This document shows positions 32,500 through 40,473 of a stretch of 64,000 nt of DNA, one piece after another. The stretch is from Taibaiella sp. (lineage in GTDB: Bacteria > Bacteroidota > Bacteroidia > Chitinophagales > Chitinophagaceae): assembly GCA_019638495.1 (NCBI GenBank), contig JAHBTQ010000011.1:24258-88257 (forward strand), given 5' to 3'. A model generated the notes under the pieces. That model was not told the DNA's origin, did no database searches, and saw only the letters and a list, made by a program, of their open reading frames with translations. The first letter of the stretch is position 1; each line of letters opens with the position of its first letter. The position numbers and the translations under genes were made by a program.

Positions 32500-33591
32500 T
32501 TAGAGGCCATAAGTGTTCTTCAGGATGTTCTGAGCAGTAACGAGGTCGGTAAAACCGGTTTGGTTAATAAGATCGTAGAAATCCTTGTGAATGATATTGT
32601 TGAGTGTAGTGAAGTCGGCAGCAGAGAGTTTGCTGGTAGCAGCCCTGTGCTGGAGGGAGAGGATGAATCCGAAACCTTCGGACAGTGCGTGGAACTGTGT
32701 GCCCAGGTTACCCGCTGCGCTGGAGGTGGTAGGCGACGTAACATAGGCCAGCGCGGCAGCAGCAGCAAGTTGTTCCCATTTGTCCAGGATGACGTCAACC
32801 TGCTGATTGCGCACTGTGCGGTCATAGCCACCGATCGCGGCGCGGCCCTTCAGGAATGCAGCGAAGATGATGCCGCCGGCCTGAATGTCCCTTCCGCGTT
32901 CTGCAAGGTATCCTCCCCACAGCAGCGGACGGTTAGGATCTGTGTTGACGTAGGTAACAGAGGTGTCGTAATTAGCAGGAACAGCCAGGTAGCCAAAAGC
33001 TTCGTCCCAGGCGGCCTGTGCGGCGGCTGTGTCCTTAACACTCATGGTTTTTACGCTGGTAAGCAGGCGAACTGCTTCCTTAAACAAAAGCGCACCCATG
33101 ATGCCTTTTGTATATGCCTGACCATATTCCAGACCTCGTGGGCCTACAATGATCTTATTGGTGCCGCGAACTATGTAACCGGCTGTGCCCTGACTGGCCG
33201 CGGTGCCGGTATTTGAAATCCTTACACTATCGGCATATGATTTGTATAGATTCGCATCTGCTGTAACCGAGCTGAGGTTGAGGCCTGACGCGTTTAGGCC
33301 GGCATCGGAGAACTGATTGCCGGTGTTGTTCCACATGCCGGTGATCTTGCTGTCGAGCAAGCTGATAGTTGTTGATCCGGCATTTGCGGTCTTCAGGTAG
33401 CTGTCGAGTTCTACCGCCATCTTTACCCGTGTGGTAGAGGAGGCATAATTTTCGTTTCCAAAGCTGTAGGTAGTAGGGACTGTGTATGCTCTAACAGACG
33501 GGTCTTCGTTTTTGTCTTTTTTCTTACAGGAAGAGATGGAGGTGATGGCGATGCCGCAGATAACGAGGGCTTTGATGTAGTGGTTGTTCAT
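32500..33591 (-). CDS. DUF4856 lipoprotein
   Basis: A 363-residue lipoprotein (lipobox ISSC, Cys22, followed by KKKDKNEDP). The body, with LWGGYLAERGRDIQAGGIIF and LSEGFGFILSLQHR, matches DUF4856, a Bacteroidota family that accompanies imelysin genes. Its alpha-helical pattern suggests it is itself imelysin-related. Probably outer-membrane anchored and involved in the same iron uptake group. Own promoter at 33614-33621. Confidence 0.82.
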   Translation of the reverse strand: MNNHYIKALVICGIAITSISSCKKKDKNEDPSVRAYTVPTTYSFGNENYASSTTRVKMAVELDSYLKTANAGSTTISLLDSKITGMWNNTGNQFSDAGLNASGLNLSSVTADANLYKSYADSVRISNTGTAASQGTAGYIVRGTNKIIVGPRGLEYGQAYTKGIMGALLFKEAVRLLTSVKTMSVKDTAAAQAAWDEAFGYLAVPANYDTSVTYVNTDPNRPLLWGGYLAERGRDIQAGGIIFAAFLKGRAAIGGYDRTVRNQQVDVILDKWEQLAAAAALAYVTSPTTSSAAGNLGTQFHALSEGFGFILSLQHRAATSKLSAADFTTLNNIIHKDFYDLINQTGFTDLVTAQNILKNTYGL

Positions 33592-33613
33592 TCGTTTTTT
33601 GAAATATTTTATG

Positions 33614-33621
33614 CAAATGTA
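33614..33621 (-). promoter_or_regulatory. Candidate -7 promoter box of the DUF4856 gene
   Basis: TACATTTG on the minus strand, 22 bp before the ATG at 33591. I looked for a Fur-like palindrome around it and could not make out a convincing one. Confidence 0.5.
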
Positions 33622-33759
33622 CCCGGGTAGGTGAGGCTACTGTTTCAGAATCGGGAAAAAGGGGTTGTGGAATCGGGAAAAAGAGGCCAAGGTGTATAAA
33701 GCCCGGTTGGTGCTTACCTTTATGTGACATGGTGGTTTCAATTGACTACCTGATCATAT

Positions 33760-34173
33760 ATGTGGGTGTTTTATGCAGTTTTGTCGGCTTTTTTTGCTTC
33801 TCTCACGGCTATCCTGGCCAAGGTAGGTGTGAAAGAGGTTGATTCTGATATCGCGATGGCTATCCGAACCACGGTTATCCTGGTGCTGGCCTGGAGTATA
33901 GTCTTTTTCCGAAAAGGCATTCCTGCTATCGGCTCTATTTCCCGGCACAGTATGCTCTTCCTTGTGTTGTCGGGATTGGCGACAGGGTGTTCGTGGATAT
34001 TCTACTTCAGAGCATTGCAGGCCGGGAATGTGTCAAAAGTAGCACCTGTGGATAAGCTGAGTGTGGCGCTTACGATACTGCTGGCTTTCATATTTCTGAA
34101 AGAACCGGTGAGCGTGAAAGATCTTGTGGGTGCAGGCTTGATAATTTGCGGGACGCTGGTGTTGGTATTGTAA
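33760..34173 (+). CDS. EamA-family four-helix membrane protein (half-size DMT transporter)
   Basis: A 137-residue protein with four to five hydrophobic helices (MWVFYAVLSAFFASLTAILA, RTTVILVLAWSIVFF, LFLVLSGLATGCSWIFYF, LVGAGLIICGTLVLVL). It is one EamA repeat, like other single-domain DMT proteins that act as dimers. The motif ALQAGNVSKVAPVDKLS is the family's conserved loop. Substrate unknown. Confidence 0.88.
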   Translation: MWVFYAVLSAFFASLTAILAKVGVKEVDSDIAMAIRTTVILVLAWSIVFFRKGIPAIGSISRHSMLFLVLSGLATGCSWIFYFRALQAGNVSKVAPVDKLSVALTILLAFIFLKEPVSVKDLVGAGLIICGTLVLVL

Positions 34174-34304
34174 AAAATGATACTACCTTTTTTGTCGCAG
34201 AAAAAGGGTTTATTGGAACCATCGCCTGCTATTTTTTCCGATTTAGGTGCGTGGCATAATCATTGCCCCTATTCTTTTCCGCTTATTTAATGAGTAAGAA
34301 GGGA

Positions 34305-34312
34305 TAAATTTG
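34305..34312 (+). promoter_or_regulatory. -7 box immediately upstream of lon
   Basis: TAAATTTG, 5 nt before the ATG at 34318. Either lon mRNA is leaderless or translation begins at a later in-frame ATG such as 34345. Confidence 0.45.
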
Positions 34313-34317
34313 TCATA

Positions 34318-36741
34318 ATGTCTGAAATTAATTCAATACTTGATATGTTGGTGCCGCAGAATGAGCAGGAGATGGAATTTATGCCCATAGTGCCTCTTGG
34401 TGAGGATGAAATGGATGAGACGGAGCGTGCATCGCTACCCGCTGATTTACCAATAATAGTACTTCGAAATACAGTTTTGTTTCCGAATGTAGTGCTGCCG
34501 ATTACGGTTGCGAGGGATAAATCTGTAAAGGCGATAGCCGAAGCACAAAAAACCAATAAGTGGGTAGGTGTAATAGCGCAAAAGGACAGCGCAAACGATG
34601 ACCCCTCGCCTGACGATATTTATAAGGTAGGTACACTGGCCAAGGTGGTGAAGCAGATAAAGATGCCGGATGGCAACATTACACTATTCATCATGGGGCG
34701 TATGCGCTTTCATACGGATGAGTTCCTGCAGACCGATCCCTACTTTAAGGCACGTATTACTTACCTGGAGGATGTGTATCCTAAGAAAGACCCGTCGTTT
34801 GATGCGCTGATATCTTCCATCAAAGATTATGGTGAGAAGATTGCACAGCAGTCGCAAAACATACCGAGCGAGGCGGGTATAGTGCTGCGCAACATAGAGC
34901 AGCAGTCGTTCCTCATGCACTTTATTGCATCCAACATTACAGCTAAACTGCAGGAAAAACAGGCTATGCTGGAGGAGGACAACGTAGTGACCCGTGCTGA
35001 GAAGCTGCTGAACCTGCTACAGGCAGAACTGCAACTCGTGGAGCTGAAGAATGAGATAACCAATAAAACCCGTGCTGATATAGACAAGCAGCAGCGGGAA
35101 TACTTCCTGCAGCAGCAGATGAAGTCGATAAAGGAAGAGCTGGGTGCAGACCCCAATGACAGGGAGATAAAAGACCTGCAGAAGCGTGCGGAGGGCATGA
35201 AGTGGACAGAGGCTGCGAAGGAGCTCTTTAAAAAGAACATTGAGAAACTGGAGCGTATGCACAGCAGCACGCCGGATTACTCAGTGATATACAATCACCT
35301 GGACCTGATGCTGGACCTGCCGTGGGAAACCTATACGGAGGACAGTTATGACCTGAAGAAGGCGCAGAAGGTGCTGGATAATGACCACTATGGCATGGAG
35401 AAGATAAAGGACCGCATACTGGAATACCTGGCGGTGCTGAAGCTGAAGGGTGACCTGAAGTCTCCGATCCTGTGCTTTGTGGGCCCTCCGGGTATCGGTA
35501 AGACATCGCTGGGCAAGAGTATTGCATCGGCGGTATCGCGCAAGTACGTTCGTCTGAGCCTGGGTGGCCTGCACGACGAAAGCGAGCTGCGGGGACACCG
35601 TAAAACGTATATCGGTGCGATGCCGGGACGCATAATACAGTCGCTGCGCAAGGTGAAATCGAGTAACCCGGTGTTTATACTGGATGAGGTGGATAAGCTG
35701 GGACGCGACTTCCGCGGAGACCCAAGCTCGGCATTACTTGAAATACTCGACCCTGAGCAGAACAATTCGTTTTACGATAACTACCTGGAGCTGGAGTATG
35801 ACCTCTCTAAGGTATTGTTTATAGCTACTGCAAACAGCCTTGCCGACATTCAGCCTGCGCTGAGAGACAGGATGGAGATCATTCAGCTATCAGGCTACTC
35901 GCCTGAGGAGAAGATAGAGATAGCCAAGCGCCACCTGATACCCAAGCAAAAGGAAATGCACGGGCTAAGCAAGACGCCTTTGAAATTTAGCGACAAGGTG
36001 ATCCTGAAAATGATACAGGAATATACCCGCGAAAGTGGTGTGCGTGAGCTGGACAGGATAGTGGCTGCCATGATGCGCTCTATAGCCAAACAAGTGGCCA
36101 TGGAGGAAGTAGTGCCGCAGCAGGTGACAGAAGCAAGGGTAGAAGAGTGCCTCGGTAAACCTAAATTCAACAACGACATATACACTAAGGGGCATCCTCC
36201 TGGAGTGGTAGTGGGACTGGCATGGACCTCCGTAGGTGGTGATATATTGTTTATAGAAACATCTCTGTCAAAAGGCAAAGGCGGATTGACGCTGACCGGA
36301 AACCTGGGTAATGTGATGAAGGAGAGTGCGAGTGCGGCCCTGTCTTACCTGAGAGCTCATGCGGAGGACCTGAAAATAGATCCTGCACGTTTTGACGAGA
36401 CGAACATCCATACACACGTGCCAGAGGGTGCTGTGCCTAAAGACGGACCTAGTGCGGGCATTACGATGCTTACGTCATTGGCGTCAGCGTTTACCGGTCG
36501 CAAGGTGAAGCCCTACCTGGCCATGACAGGAGAGATAACCCTGCGCGGACAGGTGCTGCCTGTGGGTGGAATAAAGGAAAAGATACTTGCAGCGAAGCGT
36601 GCCGGTATAAAGGACATCATCATGTGCAGGCAAAATGAGAAGGATGTTGATGAGATAAGCGATCAATACCTGAAAGGCCTGCGCTTCCATTATGTGGATA
36701 CTGCGGCAGAGGTGCTGGAAATGGCGCTAATGAAGAGATAA
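34318..36741 (+). CDS. lon: ATP-dependent Lon protease
   Basis: Cytoplasmic AAA+ serine protease for damaged and regulatory proteins. An 807-residue protein. The N-terminal substrate domain begins PIIVLRNTVLFPNVVLPITV, with a coiled coil near 200-260. The AAA+ domain has Walker A GPPGIGKTSLGKS and Walker B PVFILDEVDKLG. The protease domain has the catalytic serine in PKDGPSAGITM and the lysine in GGIKEKILAAKRAGI. Acidic N-terminal extension of about 40 residues. Confidence 0.98.
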   Translation: MSEINSILDMLVPQNEQEMEFMPIVPLGEDEMDETERASLPADLPIIVLRNTVLFPNVVLPITVARDKSVKAIAEAQKTNKWVGVIAQKDSANDDPSPDDIYKVGTLAKVVKQIKMPDGNITLFIMGRMRFHTDEFLQTDPYFKARITYLEDVYPKKDPSFDALISSIKDYGEKIAQQSQNIPSEAGIVLRNIEQQSFLMHFIASNITAKLQEKQAMLEEDNVVTRAEKLLNLLQAELQLVELKNEITNKTRADIDKQQREYFLQQQMKSIKEELGADPNDREIKDLQKRAEGMKWTEAAKELFKKNIEKLERMHSSTPDYSVIYNHLDLMLDLPWETYTEDSYDLKKAQKVLDNDHYGMEKIKDRILEYLAVLKLKGDLKSPILCFVGPPGIGKTSLGKSIASAVSRKYVRLSLGGLHDESELRGHRKTYIGAMPGRIIQSLRKVKSSNPVFILDEVDKLGRDFRGDPSSALLEILDPEQNNSFYDNYLELEYDLSKVLFIATANSLADIQPALRDRMEIIQLSGYSPEEKIEIAKRHLIPKQKEMHGLSKTPLKFSDKVILKMIQEYTRESGVRELDRIVAAMMRSIAKQVAMEEVVPQQVTEARVEECLGKPKFNNDIYTKGHPPGVVVGLAWTSVGGDILFIETSLSKGKGGLTLTGNLGNVMKESASAALSYLRAHAEDLKIDPARFDETNIHTHVPEGAVPKDGPSAGITMLTSLASAFTGRKVKPYLAMTGEITLRGQVLPVGGIKEKILAAKRAGIKDIIMCRQNEKDVDEISDQYLKGLRFHYVDTAAEVLEMALMKR

Positions 36742-36744
36742 AGA

Positions 36745-36766
36745 AAACGGGGCGCTCGCCCCGTTT
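36745..36766 (+). terminator. Intrinsic terminator of lon
   Basis: Stem AAACGGGGCG / CGCCCCGTTT with a 2-nt loop, ending in a T-tract. It also faces the convergent gene ending at 36798 and may work both ways. Confidence 0.85.
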
Positions 36767-36797
36767 TTAGTTTCATAAAATCCCGGGCGTGTTTGTT

Positions 36798-37868
36798 CTA
36801 ATCGGCACCTCGTTTTTGAAAAATCGTCTCGTGCCGGGTGGTGCCGGATTGCACAAGAAGCGTGTAGATACCGGGTGCCCAGTGAGCAGTGTTAATCTTA
36901 GCTGTGCCCGGCCTGTCTTCTATATGCTGGTACATTACCCGGCCTGCCATGTCCGTTATCAGAAGCGCATATGGTGGCGGGCAGGAAGCATCCAGGTTAA
37001 TATTTAGATGGTCACTAACCGGGTTGGGGTAGAGGATGACCGAGCCGCGAGTAGCAATTTGGGTCTCTGTTGTGGTGGCGGGTAGTGGTACCGTGCGTGC
37101 GCATTGCTCTACGATCTTATCGTTATCGTTTTGCAGCCACACCACCAGGATGCCGGGGGAAGACGCGTGAGGGTGAAGTGCTGAATCGGCTGTTTCACTG
37201 GGTACAGCTCCGGAAAGGTGAAGGTCGTAAATGTCACCTGCAGCCCAAACGCTGTCTATAACGGTGCCGCTGGCGGAAGGGTACATCCGGCGCGCCATGT
37301 TCTCAAAATGGGTTTGCCCATTTGTTCCGGGAGGCGCGGTGTAGTCGAGTGTGCGTACAAAGGCAGCATAAAGTTTCATCGTGGCGCCCGGAGGTGCAAA
37401 GTCCTCCAAACAACTTATTCTCACATTTATTAAAAAGGAGTCTCCGGCGCTGTTGTATGAGCAGGAGGGTAGCAGGTTGAACCTGGCCGGTTCTGTAATT
37501 TCCTCGTCGAGCGTATATTGAGTGTGGTGGTCCGGCCGACCTTTATAGGTCGGGAATGTGTCGTGCACTGCCCCGTCTATACGGCCATTTGAGACGAACG
37601 GAATGCTATAGAAATTGGAGCGAGTGGTATATTCAGCCTGATTGGATTTGAATAGAAAACCCTGAGATGGGTAAGGCGTAATAAATGTTACCAGTTGCAC
37701 ATGGGCGGGATTGCTGCCCGAGTTTAAAAGATTCCAGAGCAGGGAGTCTGTGTAGCGAGAGGGTGGGCAAGTTTCGCTAGTGAATTCCTCGTAGAGAACA
37801 ATTCGTGACTGTGCGGCTACCGTCATGGAAAGCAACATCAGTGCTAAAATGGTAGGTGTCTTTTTCAT
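36798..37868 (-). CDS. Omp28-like secreted protein with T9SS type A sorting tail
   Basis: A 356-residue protein. Signal peptide (MLLSMTVAAQ), then an Omp28-like thioredoxin-fold domain starting IVLYEEFTSETCPPSRYTDS. The usual CxxC of this family is replaced by CPPS, leaving one cysteine. The last 80 residues (SVILYPNPVSDHLNINLD ... WAPGIYTLLVQSG) are a type A T9SS C-terminal domain. Therefore exported by type IX secretion and possibly attached to the surface. Separated by 25 bp from the propeller lipoprotein gene upstream. Confidence 0.85.
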   Translation of the reverse strand: MKKTPTILALMLLSMTVAAQSRIVLYEEFTSETCPPSRYTDSLLWNLLNSGSNPAHVQLVTFITPYPSQGFLFKSNQAEYTTRSNFYSIPFVSNGRIDGAVHDTFPTYKGRPDHHTQYTLDEEITEPARFNLLPSCSYNSAGDSFLINVRISCLEDFAPPGATMKLYAAFVRTLDYTAPPGTNGQTHFENMARRMYPSASGTVIDSVWAAGDIYDLHLSGAVPSETADSALHPHASSPGILVVWLQNDNDKIVEQCARTVPLPATTTETQIATRGSVILYPNPVSDHLNINLDASCPPPYALLITDMAGRVMYQHIEDRPGTAKINTAHWAPGIYTLLVQSGTTRHETIFQKRGAD

Positions 37869-37893
37869 GGAGTGAACTTTTATGAGTTACGAA

Positions 37894-38502
37894 CTATTGG
37901 TTGTTTGTAGGCCAAGCGGAAAAATGTCTGTTGGTGACTATCAGGCGGGAGTTGTCGTGAAGGGTTACGAGGAGTGCGTCCGCATCGCTATGTTTAATGG
38001 AGACTACATGGTTATGGGAAAAGGGAGCGTTCTTTGAAGTGAATGTCTTAGATCGGGTGCCATTGAACACCGTAATGCCGCCGCTGCGGGTGCCAACATA
38101 TACGTCATTATTGTGGGTAGTGGCCAGGGATGTTATGTTATTGCACAGAAGGGCTGAATTGTCCTTGTTGATAACAAGAAACGCGTAATTGTCATATCTG
38201 AGCAGCCCACGTGTGGTTCCGATATAGGCTTCTCCATTGCTCAGCGTAGCGATGGCCGTAATTGTATCAGATGGAAGACTAGAATTGCTCTGCTGCATCC
38301 TGAACGTCTGTCCGTCCCGTTTGCGGATAAAATACAGGCCGTGATTGGTTCCAACCCAGGAGTATTTCTCGGTTTCCGCAATACAATTGATGTCCTGGGT
38401 ATCGATTGTGACATTCTTAGCATCACGGGTCCACGCCGAAGCCCGGCAAGATGTGAATGCGAGCAGGAAGTTTGCGGTAATCAGGACGATAAGACTTTTC
38501 AT
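37894..38502 (-). CDS. Short propeller-repeat (Reg_prop) lipoprotein
   Basis: A 202-residue lipoprotein (lipobox AFTSC, Cys19). It contains about four beta-propeller strands of the two-component-regulator propeller type: INCIAETEKYSWVGTNHGLY, ITAIATLSNGEAYIGTTRGL, ITSLATTHNNDVYVGTRSGG. Full sensor propellers have 14 such units followed by a Y_Y_Y domain and a kinase; here the protein stops after the repeats. It lies downstream of a LytTR regulator gene. Confidence 0.75.
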   Translation of the reverse strand: MKSLIVLITANFLLAFTSCRASAWTRDAKNVTIDTQDINCIAETEKYSWVGTNHGLYFIRKRDGQTFRMQQSNSSLPSDTITAIATLSNGEAYIGTTRGLLRYDNYAFLVINKDNSALLCNNITSLATTHNNDVYVGTRSGGITVFNGTRSKTFTSKNAPFSHNHVVSIKHSDADALLVTLHDNSRLIVTNRHFSAWPTNNQ

Positions 38503-38506
38503 GAGC

Positions 38507-38527
38507 GTAGCTTTTATGTAAAGCTAC
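38507..38527 (-). promoter_or_regulatory. Hairpin just before the propeller lipoprotein start
   Basis: Perfect 8-bp stem GTAGCTTT / AAAGCTAC with a 5-nt loop, ending 4 nt before the ATG at 38502. It would occlude the initiation region. Confidence 0.5.
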
Positions 38528-38600
38528 CCCCTGTCGTGGGCCACCAGAAGCGAGATTGTATGGATTGCGGTTTTGGGTGTACGGATTGTGGTATATGGCG

Positions 38601-39347
38601 TCAGACCCGGTTGAGTAGCCGGAGCAATTCGTCCTTTTTCTGCCGGGAGACCTCTATAGAGGCGTTATCATTCATCAGCAGGTAGCCACCCTCTCCGCGT
38701 ATATATTTGCTGACCTGGGCAATATTAACAAGGAATGAATTATGTACCCGGAAAAAGCCATGGGGTGCCAGAATAGTCTCAAATTCCTTCAATTGTTTGG
38801 ATACAAGGAGCTTTTTGCCGTTGGTAAAATGTACGTGTGTGTAGTTCTTGTCGGCTTTACAGTACATGATCTCCGATATTCGCGCCACCTGTAGTCCATC
38901 GGCAAGCGGTAAGGCGATCACCTCGGGCAACTGGTTTTCGTTCTTTAGCGTGGCCGTAAGTAACTCGTACTGGTTGACATTGTTTCTGAACTCTACCTGT
39001 TCTGCTTTTTCTACGGCTTCGAGTATAGCCTGCGGGGAGGCGGGTTTGAGAATATAATCGATGGCGCTGTACCTGAAAGCACGAATGGCATATTGGTTAT
39101 GAGCAGTGACAAAGACCACTTTCATTTTCTGATTCTTTACGCAGTCGAGCACATCAAACCCGCTCATGTCGGGCATGTCAATATCGAGGAAAACAAGGTC
39201 GGGGTGGTGTTTTTGAATTGCTTTTACACCGTCTTTGCCGTTGGAACACATTTCAGCGATAGAAACGCCGGGGCAAAAGTCAGTAATGAGCAGTTGCAGC
39301 ACATCCCGCCCATCCTGTTCGTCGTCAATGATTATACATTTAAGCAT
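38601..39347 (-). CDS. LytTR-family response regulator
   Basis: A 248-residue two-domain regulator. The receiver domain has acidic pocket Asp8/Asp9, phosphoacceptor Asp55 in LVFLDIDMPDMSGFDV, Thr81 and Lys101. The LytTR DNA-binding domain covers about 140-245 (ISEIMYCKADKNYTHVHFTN, GFFRVHNSFLVNIAQVSKYI). Such regulators usually pair with LytS/YehU-like kinases; none is in the window. Probably transcribed with the propeller lipoprotein and Omp28-like genes downstream, which may be its targets. Confidence 0.94.
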   Translation of the reverse strand: MLKCIIIDDEQDGRDVLQLLITDFCPGVSIAEMCSNGKDGVKAIQKHHPDLVFLDIDMPDMSGFDVLDCVKNQKMKVVFVTAHNQYAIRAFRYSAIDYILKPASPQAILEAVEKAEQVEFRNNVNQYELLTATLKNENQLPEVIALPLADGLQVARISEIMYCKADKNYTHVHFTNGKKLLVSKQLKEFETILAPHGFFRVHNSFLVNIAQVSKYIRGEGGYLLMNDNASIEVSRQKKDELLRLLNRV

Positions 39348-39425
39348 CCTGGGGATATAAAATTATTGCAACTTCCTATGGGATAGCAAGTTAGACAAAA
39401 AAATAGCCATTTGTGTATCTGTCCT

Positions 39426-40256
39426 TTACATCATTTTCCGCTTTGCCCATGCACGAAAATTCTCCCAGGCGAGGTCTTTGGGCTCCTGTAATGGACCTGT
39501 GAAAGGTGTGCCACGACGGATATAATACTTGTTGAAGGTGGACTGGTTGATGCCCCATTTCATCAGGAATTGCTTTCGTCCGTTGTTCTTTTCTATCCGC
39601 AGCGTTGATTTTGACTGGAAATGATAGACCCGGCTTTTTCCAATGCCCTTGAACAGGCGACAACCCGCAAACCACATCTTCATAGAAAAGTCGTCGTCGC
39701 TGCTGACGCCCGGGCTAAGCTCTATACTGTAGCCACCGGTGATGAGCCAATACTTTCGGTGTACAATGGTAGGTGGCCAGGTAGAACCTGTCCAGTCAGC
39801 CTTTTCGATGCTGTTGCACTCAGACAGTAGCTTAGACTCGTTAAATGTTTCAATTGTTTGGCCGTAGTCGCGGTTGATGACGCAGGGGTTGTTGTAATTG
39901 ATGGGCTCTATCATGGTGCTGGAGAACATGAAGCAGTCTGTGCCGGCTGCTTTTATCTCATCAGCGATATGTATATCCCATTCAGGGCACACATACATAT
40001 CGTCATTCATATACACAATGTAGTCGTGCCTTGCAAGGCCGCCCGCCTCGTTCACCGCTTTGCAGATACCGGCGTTTCCGGTGGTATGCGTAAAGTCCAA
40101 TTGTTGTTCCTTTGCCCATTGGAGGGTTCCGTCACTACCGTCATTTATGTGCAGGATCACCTGGTGGACGTAGGCTGAATGCCGGCGGATGCTCTCGACG
40201 CAAAGCTGCGCAAATGCGAGATTGTTCCAGGTAGGTATGATAATAGATAGCTGCAC
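39426..40256 (-). CDS. Family 2 glycosyltransferase
   Basis: A 276-residue GT-A enzyme starting QLSIIIPTWNNLAFAQLCVE. It has the nucleotide-sugar motif TGNAGICKAVNEAG, the DxD-type site in YIVYMNDDMYVCPEWD and a later SSDDDFSMKMWFAGCR. Acts on a sugar chain or lipid carrier at the cytoplasmic membrane; acceptor unknown. GTG at 40256 is chosen as start: it lies just before the first strand, and a -7 box at 40276-40283 excludes the longer frame. Confidence 0.88.
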   Translation of the reverse strand: MQLSIIIPTWNNLAFAQLCVESIRRHSAYVHQVILHINDGSDGTLQWAKEQQLDFTHTTGNAGICKAVNEAGGLARHDYIVYMNDDMYVCPEWDIHIADEIKAAGTDCFMFSSTMIEPINYNNPCVINRDYGQTIETFNESKLLSECNSIEKADWTGSTWPPTIVHRKYWLITGGYSIELSPGVSSDDDFSMKMWFAGCRLFKGIGKSRVYHFQSKSTLRIEKNNGRKQFLMKWGINQSTFNKYYIRRGTPFTGPLQEPKDLAWENFRAWAKRKMM

Positions 40257-40275
40257 GATGGGCGAAATATGGCAC

Positions 40276-40283
40276 CAAAAGTA
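40276..40283 (-). promoter_or_regulatory. Candidate -7 promoter box of the glycosyltransferase
   Basis: TACTTTTG on the minus strand, 19 nt before the GTG start. Confidence 0.45.
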
Positions 40284-40411
40284 GTAAGCAGAGGCTAAAC
40301 AGGGCCGAAAATTTAGGAATGCAGGCAGTATTGCCGTTTGGTGCGTAATATAGCGGACCAATGGGGTAAATAGACAGGTAACAAATTTTTTCTTTTCAGG
40401 AGTGAAGTTTT

Positions 40412-40419
40412 TACTTTTG
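40412..40419 (+). promoter_or_regulatory. Candidate -7 promoter box of purA
   Basis: TACTTTTG, 54 nt before the purA ATG at 40474. The in-frame ATG at 40402 lies upstream of this box and is therefore not the start. Confidence 0.5.
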
Positions 40420-40473
40420 GCGCCTGAATTTTATTCTGTTCGCGGCAATTTCGCCGAGACTAAATTACCAGAG

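Noticed and set aside
32560..33216. 218-codon frame opposite the DUF4856 gene
   Set aside because: Antisense shadow of a clear lipoprotein gene.
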